DNA from: Microbacterium flavescens
GTDB taxonomy: Bacteria; Actinomycetota; Actinomycetes; Actinomycetales; Microbacteriaceae
Direction: 5' to 3'
DNA: 64,000 nucleotides
Assembly: GCF_018588945.1 (NCBI RefSeq)
Contig: NZ_JAFIWA010000001.1
Location: 620,001-684,000, forward strand
The first letter of the stretch is position 1. Each line of letters opens with the position of its first letter. Under the pieces are notes generated by a model. That model was not told where the DNA came from. It ran no database searches and saw nothing but the letters and a program-made list of their open reading frames with translations. This document shows positions 56,029 through 64,000 of this stretch, one piece after another. The position numbers and the translations under genes were made by a program.

Positions 56029-58803
56029 GTGGCAAACGCCAAACCACGCGTGCACGAGATCGCCTCCGAACTCGGCGTCGACAGCAAGGTTGCCCTTGCG
56101 AAGCTCAAGGAGCTCGGCGAGTTCGTGAAGAGCCCCTCGTCCACCATCGAACCCCCCGTGGCTCGCAAGCTGCGCGCCGCCCTCGAGGCGGACGGCGCGG
56201 CCAAGCCCGCCGCTGACGCGAAGCCGGCCGCTCCGGCGCGCCCCGCCGGTCGTCCCGGCCCGGCACGCCCGGCGGCTCCCGCTGCGCCCGCAGCGCCGGC
56301 GGCCAGCGCACCCGCCGCTCCGGCACCCGCTCCCGCTCCGGCGGCCAAGACTCCGGCGCCCGCGCCGGCGTCCGAGGCTCCGGCAGCCCCGGCGCCCGCT
56401 GCGCCCGCGGCCGACGCCGCTCCCGCGAAGCCCGGCGCTCCGGCGCCCGGTGCCCCGCGTCCCGGTGGGGCCGGCGCCCCGCGCCCCGGCAACAACCCCT
56501 TCTCCTCCTCGCAGGGCATGGGCCAGCGTCCCGCCGGCCCGCGCCCGGGCAACAACCCGTTCGCGTCTGCGCAGGGCATGGGCCAGCGTCCGAACCCCGG
56601 CAACATCCCGCGTCCGCAGGCACCGCGCCCCGGCGCCCCGCGTCCCGGCGCTCCGCGCCCGGGTGGCGGCGGTCGTCCCGGCGGCGGCGGTCGCCCCGGT
56701 GCTCCGTTCCAGCAGCGTCCGGGTGGTCCCGGTCGTCCCGGCGGTGCCGGCGGCGGATTCCAGCGCCCCGGCGCACCCGGTGGCGGCGCGCCCGGTGGTG
56801 GCTTCGCCGGTCGTCCCGGCGGTGGCGGCGGTCGTGGCCGCGGTCCCGGCGGCGGCACGGCAGGTGCCTTCGGCAAGGGCGGCGGCAAGTCCAAGCAGCG
56901 CAAGTCGCGTCGCGCGAAGCGGCAGGAATTCGAGATGCGGTCGGCGCCGGTCGTCGGCGGCGTCAACGTCTCCAAGGGCAACGGCGAGATCATCCGCCTG
57001 CGCCGAGGCGCCTCGATCGCCGACTTCGCCGACAAGCTCGAAGCGCTGCGCGGCTACACCGTTCAGCCCGGCACGCTCGTCACCATCCTGTTCAACCTGG
57101 GTGAGATGGCGACTGCCACCGAATCGCTCGACGAGGCGACCTTCGAGGTCCTCGGCGAGGAGCTCGGCTACAAGATCCAGATGGTCTCGCCCGAGGACGA
57201 GGACAAGGAGCTCCTCGAGGGCTTCGGTCTCGACCTCGAGGCCGAGCTGGAGGCGGAGAGCGAGGACGACCTCGAGATCCGGCCTCCCGTCGTGACCGTC
57301 ATGGGTCACGTCGACCACGGTAAGACCCGACTGCTCGACGCCATTCGCCAGACCAACGTGGTCGCGGGCGAGGCCGGCGGCATCACGCAGCACATCGGCG
57401 CCTACCAGGTCTGGACCGAGCACGAGGAGATCGAGCGGGCGATCACGTTCATCGACACCCCCGGTCACGAGGCGTTCACCGCCATGCGTGCCCGAGGCGC
57501 GCAGGTCACCGACCTCGCGATCCTCGTGGTCGCCGCCGACGACGGCATCATGCCGCAGACGGTGGAGGCGCTGAACCACGCCCAGGCGGCGAACGTGCCG
57601 ATCGTGGTCGCGGTGAACAAGGTCGACAAGCCCGACGCCAACCCGGCCAAGGTGCGCCAGCAGCTGACCGAGTACGGTCTGGTCGCCGAGGAGTACGGCG
57701 GCGACGTGATGTTCGTCGACGTCTCGGCCCGCCAGGGCACCGGCATCCAGGAACTGCTCGATGCCGTGCTGCTGACCGCCGACGCCGGTCTCGACCTCAC
57801 CGCCAACCCGAACAAGGATGCGCGCGGTGTCGCGATCGAGGCCAAGCTCGACAAGGGCCGCGGGTCCGTCGCCACGGTGCTCATCCAGTCCGGAACGCTC
57901 CGCGTCGGCGACGCGATCGTCGCAGGCACGGCCTATGGCCGCGTCCGCGCCATGATCGACGAGAACGGCGACGCGGTCGACGAGGCGTACCCGTCGCGTC
58001 CGGTCCAGGTGCAGGGTCTCAACTCGGTGCCCCGCGCCGGTGACACCTTCATCGTGACCGAGGAAGACCGCACCGCCCGCCAGATCGCCGAGAAGCGCGA
58101 GGCCGCCGAGCGCAACGCCCAGCTGGCCAAGGCCCGCAAGCGCATCTCGCTCGAGGACTTCACCCGTGCACTCGAAGAGGGCAAGGTCGAGTCGCTCAAC
58201 CTCATCATCAAGGGTGACGTCTCCGGTGCCGTCGAGGCGCTCGAGGAGTCGCTGCTCAAGATCGAGGTCGACGATTCGGTGCAGCTGCGGATCATCCACC
58301 GCGGCGTCGGCGCGATCACCGAGTCCGACATCAACCTGGCGACGATCGACAACGCGATCGTCATCGGCTTCAACGTCCGCCCCGACACGAAGGCGCGCGA
58401 GCGCGCCTCCCGCGAGGGCGTGGACGTCCGGTTCTACTCGGTCATCTACAACGCGATCGACGATGTCGAGCAGTCGCTCAAGGGCCTGCTCAAGCCGGAG
58501 TACGAAGAGATCCAGTCGGGTGTGGCCGAGATCCGCGAGGTGTTCCGCTCCTCGAAGTTCGGCAACATCGCCGGTGTCATCGTCCGCTCGGGCACGATCA
58601 CGCGCAACGCCAAGGCGCGCGTCATCCGCGACGGCGTGGTCATCGCCGACGGCCTGGCGATCGAGTCGCTGCGCCGCTTCAAGGACGACGTCACCGAGGT
58701 GCGGACGGACTTCGAAGCCGGTATCGGCCTCGGCAAGTACAACGACATCCAGATCGGCGACGAGATCGAGACCACTGAGATGGTCGAGAAGCCTCGCGGC
58801 TGA
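56029..58803 (+). CDS. infB: translation initiation factor IF-2
   Basis: 924-residue GTPase that brings fMet-tRNA to the 30S subunit. The N-terminal domain ([24 protein letters not shown]) is followed by an Ala/Pro-rich and then Gly/Arg/Pro-rich linker of about 250 residues, typical of actinobacteria. G-domain motifs: GHVDHGKT at 426-433, DTPGHEAF and NKVDKP. The C-terminal tRNA-binding domain is complete. The GTG is 92 bases after ylxR with a hairpin over its ribosome site. The 955-residue reverse-strand frame is a shadow. Confidence 0.97.
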   Translation: MANAKPRVHEIASELGVDSKVALAKLKELGEFVKSPSSTIEPPVARKLRAALEADGAAKPAADAKPAAPARPAGRPGPARPAAPAAPAAPAASAPAAPAPAPAPAAKTPAPAPASEAPAAPAPAAPAADAAPAKPGAPAPGAPRPGGAGAPRPGNNPFSSSQGMGQRPAGPRPGNNPFASAQGMGQRPNPGNIPRPQAPRPGAPRPGAPRPGGGGRPGGGGRPGAPFQQRPGGPGRPGGAGGGFQRPGAPGGGAPGGGFAGRPGGGGGRGRGPGGGTAGAFGKGGGKSKQRKSRRAKRQEFEMRSAPVVGGVNVSKGNGEIIRLRRGASIADFADKLEALRGYTVQPGTLVTILFNLGEMATATESLDEATFEVLGEELGYKIQMVSPEDEDKELLEGFGLDLEAELEAESEDDLEIRPPVVTVMGHVDHGKTRLLDAIRQTNVVAGEAGGITQHIGAYQVWTEHEEIERAITFIDTPGHEAFTAMRARGAQVTDLAILVVAADDGIMPQTVEALNHAQAANVPIVVAVNKVDKPDANPAKVRQQLTEYGLVAEEYGGDVMFVDVSARQGTGIQELLDAVLLTADAGLDLTANPNKDARGVAIEAKLDKGRGSVATVLIQSGTLRVGDAIVAGTAYGRVRAMIDENGDAVDEAYPSRPVQVQGLNSVPRAGDTFIVTEEDRTARQIAEKREAAERNAQLAKARKRISLEDFTRALEEGKVESLNLIIKGDVSGAVEALEESLLKIEVDDSVQLRIIHRGVGAITESDINLATIDNAIVIGFNVRPDTKARERASREGVDVRFYSVIYNAIDDVEQSLKGLLKPEYEEIQSGVAEIREVFRSSKFGNIAGVIVRSGTITRNAKARVIRDGVVIADGLAIESLRRFKDDVTEVRTDFEAGIGLGKYNDIQIGDEIETTEMVEKPRG
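56483..56599 (+). repeat. internal repeat in infB linker
   Basis: Two copies of a ~66-base unit encode [17 protein letters not shown] and [17 protein letters not shown] in the IF-2 linker, followed by a partial third. They sit in the low-complexity Pro/Gly-rich region, so slippage in copy number is likely between strains. Confidence 0.6.
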
Positions 58804-58811
58804 TCGCAATC

Positions 58812-58841
58812 GGTGAGGGGCGCCGCACGGCGCCCCTCACC
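58812..58841 (+). terminator. hairpin between infB and rbfA
   Basis: GGTGAGGGGCGCCG pairs with CGGCGCCCCTCACC around CA: a 14-bp perfect stem. It has no T-run. It may terminate part of the infB transcripts or protect the mRNA end; rbfA follows 17 bases later with its own ribosome site AAAGGA. Confidence 0.6.
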
Positions 58842-58858
58842 TGTCGAAAGGAACCGAC

Positions 58859-59368
58859 ATGGCCGGCGAACGTCAGGCACGCCTCGGGGACCGCATCCGC
58901 GTGATCCTCGCCGAGAGGCTCGAGAAGGGTCTGCGCGACCCGCGTCTCGGCTTCGTCACCATCACCGATGTGCGCGTCACGGGCGACCTCCAGCACGCGT
59001 CGGTGTTCTTCACTGTCCTGGGAAGCGCCGAGGAGCGTGAGGCCTCGGCCGCCGCGCTGCGCTCGGCGACCGGCATGCTGCGGTCCGAAGTCGGCAAGCA
59101 CCTGAACGTGCGCCTGACGCCGTCGCTGGAGTTCATCCCCGACGCGATCCCCGAGAACGCCGACCACATCGCCGACCTCCTGCGTGAGGCTCGTGAGCGC
59201 GATGCGGCCGTCGCAGGACTCGCCTCCTCGGCGTCGTACGCCGGCGAGGCCGACCCGTACATCAAGCCGCGCGAGTTCGACGCGGACGACGCGGACGACG
59301 AGGACGACGCACTCGACGCATCCGACTCGGTCGATGCGGATGAGGACGACGAGGACCAGCAGCGCTGA
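58859..59368 (+). CDS. rbfA: ribosome-binding factor A
   Basis: 169-residue KH-like protein needed for late 16S maturation and growth in the cold. DPRLGFVTITDVRVTGDLQHASVFFTVLG and the LTPSLEFIPD segment match the family. The first ~120 residues form the fold. The rest is an Asp-rich tail (ADDADDEDDALD) longer than in E. coli. ATG 58859 has AAAGGA. The end is three bases from the convergent mutY. Confidence 0.95.
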   Translation: MAGERQARLGDRIRVILAERLEKGLRDPRLGFVTITDVRVTGDLQHASVFFTVLGSAEEREASAAALRSATGMLRSEVGKHLNVRLTPSLEFIPDAIPENADHIADLLREARERDAAVAGLASSASYAGEADPYIKPREFDADDADDEDDALDASDSVDADEDDEDQQR

Positions 59369-59371
59369 TCT

Positions 59372-60238
59372 TCACGACGGCAGACGGAGGAATCCCTCGG
59401 ATGCCTCGGCCAGCCCGTCGGCGATGAGCGAGTCGATCGCCCGGTCGCGCTGACGCGCATCCGGCCAGTCGGGCACGACCTCGGTGAGCGCGACCGCGTG
59501 GGTGGCAGCATCCCGGAGCACTTTCAGCACCGCGCCGCGCGCCTGGCGGTCGCTGCCCTCGTACCGCGCCTGCCGCCGGCGCTCGTCGCCGGTGTCGGGA
59601 TAGCCCGCCGCGCGCCAGACGCACAGGTGCGCGATCGGACAGGATCCGCATCGCGGTGCGCGGGCCGTGCAGACGACGGCGCCGAGCTCCATCGCCGCGG
59701 CGTTCACGACCGCGGCTTCCACATCGTCGGGCGGCAGGATCGCGTCCATCGCCGCGAGGTCGCGCTTGGCGGGCGGACCGGGGTGCGATCGGCCGTCGAC
59801 GGCGCGTGCGAGCACTCGCCGGGTGTTCGTGTCGACGACGGGAGCCCGCTCCCCGTACGCGAACACGACGACCGCTCGAGCGGTGTAGTCGCCGATGCCG
59901 GTCAGCGCGAGGAGCGCCTCGACGTCGTGCGGCACCACTCCCGCGTGTCGATCGCAGATCTCGACAGCGGCACGGTGGAGCCACAGGGCCCGGCGCGGGT
60001 AGCCCAGATTGGCCCACTGGCGCACGGCATCGGCGGGCGGCGAGTCCGCGAGGTCGGCCGCAGACGGCCAGCGCGCGAGCCAGGCCACGAGATGCGGGAT
60101 CACCCGGTCGACGGGCGTCTGCTGCAGCATGAACTCGCTCACGAGCACGCCCCAGGCGCCGAAGCCGGGGCGTCGCCAGGGGAGGTCGCGGGCGTTCGCG
60201 CGATACCACTCGATGAGCGGCGGCGCGATTTCAGGCAT
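59372..60238 (-). CDS. mutY: A/G-specific adenine DNA glycosylase
   Basis: 288-residue base-excision enzyme that removes adenine opposite 8-oxoguanine. Catalytic residues: Glu in SEFMLQQT (E35) and Asp in VVDTNTRRV (D136). The HhH motif is LTGIGDYTARAV, and the [4Fe-4S] ligands are C190, C197, C200 and C206. It lacks the long C-terminal NUDIX-like domain, having only about 80 residues after the cluster, as in other actinobacterial forms. Divergent from the uridine-kinase-like gene over a shared 23-base spacer. Confidence 0.95.
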   Translation of the reverse strand: MPEIAPPLIEWYRANARDLPWRRPGFGAWGVLVSEFMLQQTPVDRVIPHLVAWLARWPSAADLADSPPADAVRQWANLGYPRRALWLHRAAVEICDRHAGVVPHDVEALLALTGIGDYTARAVVVFAYGERAPVVDTNTRRVLARAVDGRSHPGPPAKRDLAAMDAILPPDDVEAAVVNAAAMELGAVVCTARAPRCGSCPIAHLCVWRAAGYPDTGDERRRQARYEGSDRQARGAVLKVLRDAATHAVALTEVVPDWPDARQRDRAIDSLIADGLAEASEGFLRLPS

Positions 60239-60245
60239 GCGCTTC

Positions 60246-60255
60246 AGCCTAGGCT
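60246..60255. promoter_or_regulatory. shared bidirectional -10 palindrome
   Basis: AGCCTAGGCT is its own reverse complement. It reads TAGGCT on the plus strand (60250-60255, six bases before the ATG at 60262) and TAGGCT on the minus strand (60251-60246, seven bases before the mutY ATG at 60238). The two -10 boxes overlap by two bases. Confidence 0.65.
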
Positions 60256-60261
60256 GGAGTC

Positions 60262-60948
60262 ATGCGCCTGCCCGTCACGCCCGCCACCACGCTGTGGCGC
60301 GAACTGCGTGACGAGGTGCAGCACAACTACCCGGGCGGCCGCGTGATCGTGGCCGTCGACGGCATCGACGGCGCCGGCAAGACGACCTTCGCCGACGGAC
60401 TCGCCGAGGTGTTCGCCGAGGCGGGCTCCGCTGTCTTCCGCGCGGGGATCGACGGCTTCCACCGGCCGCGCGCCGAGCGCTACGCCCGCGGGCGGCGCAG
60501 CCCCGAGGGCTACTACTACGACTCGTACGACTACGCGACCTTTCGGCGCGTGCTGATCGACCCGTTCCTCGACGGCGCCCAGACATCGGGGGCGACGGGC
60601 TTCCAGCTCGCAGCGTTCGATCACGTGCGGGACGCCGCCGTCGAGTCGCAGTGGGTCACGGCCCCGCGCGACGCGGTTCTCGTCGTCGACGGGATCTTCC
60701 TGCACCGCCCCGAGCTGAAGAACCTGTGGCACTGGTCGGTCTGGCTCGACGTACCCGAGTCGGTCGCGTGCGCGCGCATGGCGATCCGCGACGGCAGCGA
60801 TCCCGATCCCGCCGCCCCGCAGAACGCCCGATACCGGCTCGGGCAGGAGCTCTACCTTCGCGAGGCGAGCCCCCAGGTCGCGGCATCCGCCATCGTGGAC
60901 AACAGCGATCTCGCTCACCCGCGCCGCGTCTACCAGGACTTCTGCTGA
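60262..60948 (+). CDS. uridine kinase-like P-loop kinase
   Basis: 228-residue P-loop protein of the uridine kinase/phosphoribulokinase superfamily. Walker A GIDGAGKT is at 34-41, and the nucleoside-binding region includes GIDGFHRPRAERYARGRRSPEGYYYDSYD. VLVVDGIFLHRPEL is a Walker B-like strand. Actual substrate not certain. ATG 60262 follows TAGGCT by six bases. The stop overlaps truB by one base (TGATG). Confidence 0.85.
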   Translation: MRLPVTPATTLWRELRDEVQHNYPGGRVIVAVDGIDGAGKTTFADGLAEVFAEAGSAVFRAGIDGFHRPRAERYARGRRSPEGYYYDSYDYATFRRVLIDPFLDGAQTSGATGFQLAAFDHVRDAAVESQWVTAPRDAVLVVDGIFLHRPELKNLWHWSVWLDVPESVACARMAIRDGSDPDPAAPQNARYRLGQELYLREASPQVAASAIVDNSDLAHPRRVYQDFC

Positions 60949-61835
60949 TGGCAGCCCCCGGTATCCTCCTCGTCGACAAGCCCGGCGGGATGACCTCCCA
61001 CGACGTCGTCGCGCGCGCCCGGCGTGCGCTCGGCACACGCAAGATCGGTCACGCCGGCACCCTCGATCCCATGGCCACCGGTCTGCTGGTGCTCGGCGTC
61101 GAAGGCGCGACGAGGCTGCTGACCTTCATGGTCGGGCTCGACAAGACCTATGAAGCGACCATCCGCCTCGGCATCGCAACCGACACAGACGACGCCGAGG
61201 GCGTGACGGTGGCGGTGGCGGATGCCTCGTCCCTGGCGTCGCCCGCCCTCGTCGACGGCATCGCCGCACTGACGGGGCGCATTTCCCAGGTACCGAGCAC
61301 CTACTCCGCGATCAAGGTGCACGGCCGCCGCGCGTACGACCTCGCCCGTGCTGGGGAGCAGGTCGAGCTGCGAGCGCGCGACGTGACGGTGTCGCGCTTC
61401 GACGTCCTCGACGAGCGACGCGACGGGGCCACCGTCGACCTCGATGTGGTGGTGGACTGCTCGAGCGGGACGTACATCCGCTCGCTCGCCCGCGACCTGG
61501 GGGCCTCGCTCGGCGTGGGAGGGCACTTGACGGCGCTCCGGCGCACGCGGATCGGGCCGTTCGACGTCGCGCGGGCGGCGTCCGCGGACGCGATCGACGC
61601 CGCGCCGCTGCTCTCGCCCGGCGATGCGGCGACCGCCGTCCTCAGCCGCTTCGATGTGACCGTCGAGGAGGCGCGGGATCTGCGCCACGGCAAGCGACTG
61701 CCGGGCGCGGCAGGACGTCTGGCCTCGCAGCCCGCGGCGGCGATCGACCCCGGCGGTGCACTCGTCGGCGTCGTCGAGAAGCGCGGCGACGACGTCAAGA
61801 GCTCGATGAACATGCCCGAGGAGGCAACCCGATGA
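60948..61835 (+). CDS. truB: tRNA pseudouridine(55) synthase
   Basis: 295-residue enzyme that makes pseudouridine 55 in the tRNA T-loop. The catalytic Asp40 lies in GHAGTLDPMATGLL; KTYEATIRLG, SAIKVHGRRAYDLAR and CSSGTYIRSLARDLG are the other family motifs. The C-terminal domain is the short actinobacterial form. ATG 60948 shares one base with the upstream stop, and the stop overlaps the next ATG (ATGA), so the three genes are coupled. Confidence 0.96.
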   Translation: MAAPGILLVDKPGGMTSHDVVARARRALGTRKIGHAGTLDPMATGLLVLGVEGATRLLTFMVGLDKTYEATIRLGIATDTDDAEGVTVAVADASSLASPALVDGIAALTGRISQVPSTYSAIKVHGRRAYDLARAGEQVELRARDVTVSRFDVLDERRDGATVDLDVVVDCSSGTYIRSLARDLGASLGVGGHLTALRRTRIGPFDVARAASADAIDAAPLLSPGDAATAVLSRFDVTVEEARDLRHGKRLPGAAGRLASQPAAAIDPGGALVGVVEKRGDDVKSSMNMPEEATR

Positions 61836-62200
61836 TCCTGTGGTTCACGATCGTGCTGCTGGCGGTCGCCGTGATCGCCGGACTCTTCTGCGTCATCGCC
61901 GGGCTCGCCGGTCGCCGGCCCAGCGACTTCACCGTCGGTGCGCTGGCCCTGCTCGAACTCCTGCTCATCGCCCAGATCGTGGTGGCCATCGTGGCTCCGC
62001 TGGTGGGCAACCCGCCGACGGGCAGCCTGCTGGAGTTCTGGGTCTACCTCGTCTCGGCCGCGCTCCTGCCGATTGCGGGCGTCGCGTGGGCGCTGCTCGA
62101 GCGCAGTCGCTGGAGCACCGTGATCATGGGGATCGCGGCGCTCGCCGTAGCCGTCATGGTCTGGCGGATGCACGCGATCTGGACGATCCAGATCGCCTGA
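61832..62200 (+). CDS. small uncharacterised membrane protein
   Basis: 122 residues with four membrane helices (about 2-25, 36-57, 68-88 and 93-115) and almost no soluble part. I do not recognise a named family. Its coupling to truB (ATGA overlap) gives no functional clue. It ends six bases from the convergent cell-wall protein gene. Confidence 0.75.
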   Translation: MILWFTIVLLAVAVIAGLFCVIAGLAGRRPSDFTVGALALLELLLIAQIVVAIVAPLVGNPPTGSLLEFWVYLVSAALLPIAGVAWALLERSRWSTVIMGIAALAVAVMVWRMHAIWTIQIA

Positions 62201-62206
62201 GCCGCG

Positions 62207-63452
62207 TCACTTCGGCGCGAGGTAGGACTGCTGCACCCAGCCGGTCTTGCCGTTGTAGGCGACCTTGGCCCAGGAGCCCGAGGTGGCCTGGATCTTGCCG
62301 ACGCCCGCACCCTTGGGGATGACGCCGAGGGAGGTGCCGCTCGCGGACGCGGTGGCCTTGAACGCGAGCGCCGCGGTCGCCGTGTAGGCCGTGGGGGTTG
62401 CCGGTGCTGCGGCGGTGTCGGCGAGGTAGGCGCGCTGCACCCAGCCGGTCTTGCCGTCGTACGTGACCTTCGCCCAGGAGCCCGAGGTGGCCTGGATCTT
62501 GCCGACGCCCGCACCCTTGGGGATGACTCCGAGGGACGTGCCGCTCGCGGACGCGGTGGCTTTGAACGCGAGCGCCGCGGTCGCCGTGTAGGGGGTGGTC
62601 GCCGGTGGGGTGGCGGGGGCCGCGGGCGTGTCGGTGAGGTAGGCGCGCTGTACCCAGCCGGTCTTGCCGTTGTAGGTGACCTTGGCCCAGGAGCCCGAGG
62701 TGGCCTGGATCTTGCCGACGCCCGCACCCTTTGGGATGACTCCGAGGGACGTACCGCTCGCGGACGCAGTGGCCTTGAAAGCCAGCGCGGCGGTCGCCGT
62801 GTAGGGGGCAGTTGCCGGGGGCGTGACCGGGGCCGCGGGCGTGTCGGTGAGGTAGGCGCGCTGTACCCAGCCGGTCTTGCCGTCGTACGTGACCTTGGCC
62901 CAGGAGCCCGAGGTGGCCTGGATCTTGCCGACGCCCGCACCCTTGGGGATGACTCCGAGGGACGTGCCGCTCGCGGACGCGGTGGCTTTGAACGCGAGCG
63001 CCGCGGTCGCCGTGTAGGGGGTGGTCGCCGGTGGGGTGGCGGGGGCCGCGGGCGTGTCGGTGAGGTAGGCGCGCTGTACCCAGCCGGTCTTGCCGTCGTA
63101 CGTGACCTTGGCCCAGGAACCGGAGGTGGCCTGGATCTTGCCGACGCCCGCACCCTTCGGGATGACTCCGAGGGACGTGCCGCTCGCGGACGCGGTGGCT
63201 TTGAACGCGAGCGCCGCGGTCGCCGTGTAGGGAGTGGTCGCCGGTGGGGTGGCGGGGGCGGCGGGCGTGTCGGTGAGGTAGGCGCGCTGTACCCAGCCGG
63301 TCTTGCCGTCGTACGTGACCTTGGCCCAGGAACCGGAGCTGGCCAGGATCTTCCCGACGGCGGCGCCTTGGGGGATCACTCCGAGAGACGTACCGCTCGC
63401 GGACGCGGTGGCCTTGAACGCCAGCGCGGCCGTCGCCGTGTACGTCTTCGCC
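62207..63452 (-). repeat. 213-bp tandem repeat array in the SH3 region
   Basis: Six copies of a 71-residue (213-bp) module. Equivalent points (GAGGTAGGCGCGCTG) fall at 62423, 62636, 62849, 63062 and 63275, exactly 213 bases apart. The copies are nearly identical in DNA; the last two modules at the C-terminus are joined by a linker shorter by three residues. Only the outermost copies carry several changes. Confidence 0.9.
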
Positions 63453-64000
63453 GGTACGGCAGCAGGAAGGGGCGCCGGCTTGTTGGGGGATACGAGCGAG
63501 GCGGAGACCCACCCGGACTGCGTGCCGACCTTCACCGGGATGAAGCCGGAGGTGATGAGCCCCGGTACGTGGACCATCGCGGTCGCGCGGGGGAGCAGGC
63601 GGATCGCGGCGTACCCCGTCGACGGTCCGGTGCGGAAGTTCGCATCGCCGACCGTGTAATACGTGCATGTGGCCGGCGCAGCCTTGGCGGTCACCGAGGT
63701 GGCGGAGGCGTAGACGTCGACGCCGCGCGCCTTGAGGAACGTGGCGGCGTTCTCGGCGGTCGCACTCGTCGCGCCGGCGCGCCAGAGCTCGAGGTGGAGG
63801 TGGGCGCCCGACGACACGCCGCTGTTGCCGACCTCGCTGATGCGCTGGCCGGCGGTGACCTTCTGGCCGACCTTCACGTGGGTCGTGGCCGACCAGATGT
63901 GCATGTAGATCGAGGTGTAGGTCACGCCGGAGATCGAGTGGCGGATCGAGATGTAGCCCGCACGCGACGAGGATCCGCTGACGGTGGCCGACACGGTTCC
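62207..64000 (-). CDS. M23-peptidase/SH3-repeat cell-wall protein (5' end outside the window)
   Basis: The gene runs off the window at base 64000, so the N-terminus is missing; the frame remains open to the edge. The visible N-terminal part is the end of an M23 metallopeptidase domain (YMHIWSATTHVKVGQ, GNSGVSSGAHLHLEL; the HLH is the zinc/catalytic motif). One divergent SH3 domain (TYYTVGDANFRTGPSTGYAAI) follows, and then six nearly identical SH3b-like modules ending ...GWVQQSYLAPK. It probably cleaves peptidoglycan peptide bonds, with the SH3 array binding the wall. A signal peptide is expected upstream but not visible. Confidence 0.88.
   Translation of the reverse strand, partial: GTVSATVSGSSSRAGYISIRHSISGVTYTSIYMHIWSATTHVKVGQKVTAGQRISEVGNSGVSSGAHLHLELWRAGATSATAENAATFLKARGVDVYASATSVTAKAAPATCTYYTVGDANFRTGPSTGYAAIRLLPRATAMVHVPGLITSGFIPVKVGTQSGWVSASLVSPNKPAPLPAAVPAKTYTATAALAFKATASASGTSLGVIPQGAAVGKILASSGSWAKVTYDGKTGWVQRAYLTDTPAAPATPPATTPYTATAALAFKATASASGTSLGVIPKGAGVGKIQATSGSWAKVTYDGKTGWVQRAYLTDTPAAPATPPATTPYTATAALAFKATASASGTSLGVIPKGAGVGKIQATSGSWAKVTYDGKTGWVQRAYLTDTPAAPVTPPATAPYTATAALAFKATASASGTSLGVIPKGAGVGKIQATSGSWAKVTYNGKTGWVQRAYLTDTPAAPATPPATTPYTATAALAFKATASASGTSLGVIPKGAGVGKIQATSGSWAKVTYDGKTGWVQRAYLADTAAAPATPTAYTATAALAFKATASASGTSLGVIPKGAGVGKIQATSGSWAKVAYNGKTGWVQQSYLAPK

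Noticed and set aside
55942..58809. 955-residue open frame on the minus strand over infB
   Set aside because: It mirrors a GC-rich true gene; composition is Leu/Asp/Val/Arg-rich with no motif, and IF-2 on the plus strand is unmistakable.
62207..63452. CRISPR-like or mobile repeats at the right end
   Set aside because: The 213-bp period keeps the reading frame and encodes SH3 modules of one protein.

Overview
This 64 kb window is high-GC DNA from an actinobacterial chromosome, almost certainly a member of the Microbacteriaceae close to Microbacterium. The evidence is the protein families, the conserved actinobacterial gene order rho-prfA-prmC-tsaC-wecA-atpI-atpBEFHAGDC, frequent GTG starts, TAGGCT/TAGACT -10 boxes placed 6-7 bases before start codons (leaderless mRNAs), and the motif GGCATCC/GGATGCC used throughout the genes. 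It is mostly core chromosome. I saw no rRNA, tRNA, insertion sequence, prophage or CRISPR array.

Layout. 1-3341: rho and prfA. 3403-6488: a palindromic element, a small membrane protein, and a minus-strand cysteine-synthesis island (two tandem cysK copies and cysE) that separates prfA from prmC. 6616-9918: prmC, a Sua5/TsaC enzyme, a WecA-type sugar-phosphate transferase and an AtpI-like protein. 9919-16964: the complete F1Fo ATP synthase operon, ending in a strong hairpin terminator. 16999-26898: accessory and regulatory genes, namely YaaA, two small membrane proteins divided by a hairpin-rich intergenic region, an aldo/keto reductase, a PP2C phosphatase, an orphan EccC/FtsK-like motor, an APC permease and a RIO-type kinase preceded by a short leader ORF. 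26925-31469: alanine dehydrogenase, asparaginase, OsmC, an acyltransferase and an FKBP lipoprotein.

31490-43819: isoprenoid genes dxr and ispG and the site-2 protease rseP. These are neighbours in many actinobacteria, but here they are separated by murE, a YcnI-type copper protein pair, a DGPF/ECF sigma pair, a fused trpEG with a trpL attenuator, and ltrA. 43835-54565: pyroglutamyl peptidase, an APH-like kinase, a BenE transporter, proS, a LOG-family protein, a PPOX-fold protein, DUF1206, an AGCS symporter and a DUF308-lipase fusion. 54664-61835: the translation cluster nusA-ylxR-infB-rbfA with truB, interrupted by mutY and a uridine-kinase-like gene. 61832-64000: a small membrane protein and the C-terminal part of an M23/SH3 cell-wall protein with a 213-bp tandem repeat array.

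The most unusual signals are non-coding: the leader ORF with mutually exclusive hairpins before the RIO kinase; a run of four hairpins, including a 20-bp perfect palindrome, before a DUF5684-like gene; a single 10-bp palindrome that appears to supply both -10 boxes of the divergent mutY/udk-like pair; a hairpin over the infB ribosome-binding site; several families of intergenic palindromes; and the chromosome-wide GGCATCC/GGATGCC motif. All coordinates of starts, hairpins and motifs were read by eye; no database search or folding program was run.
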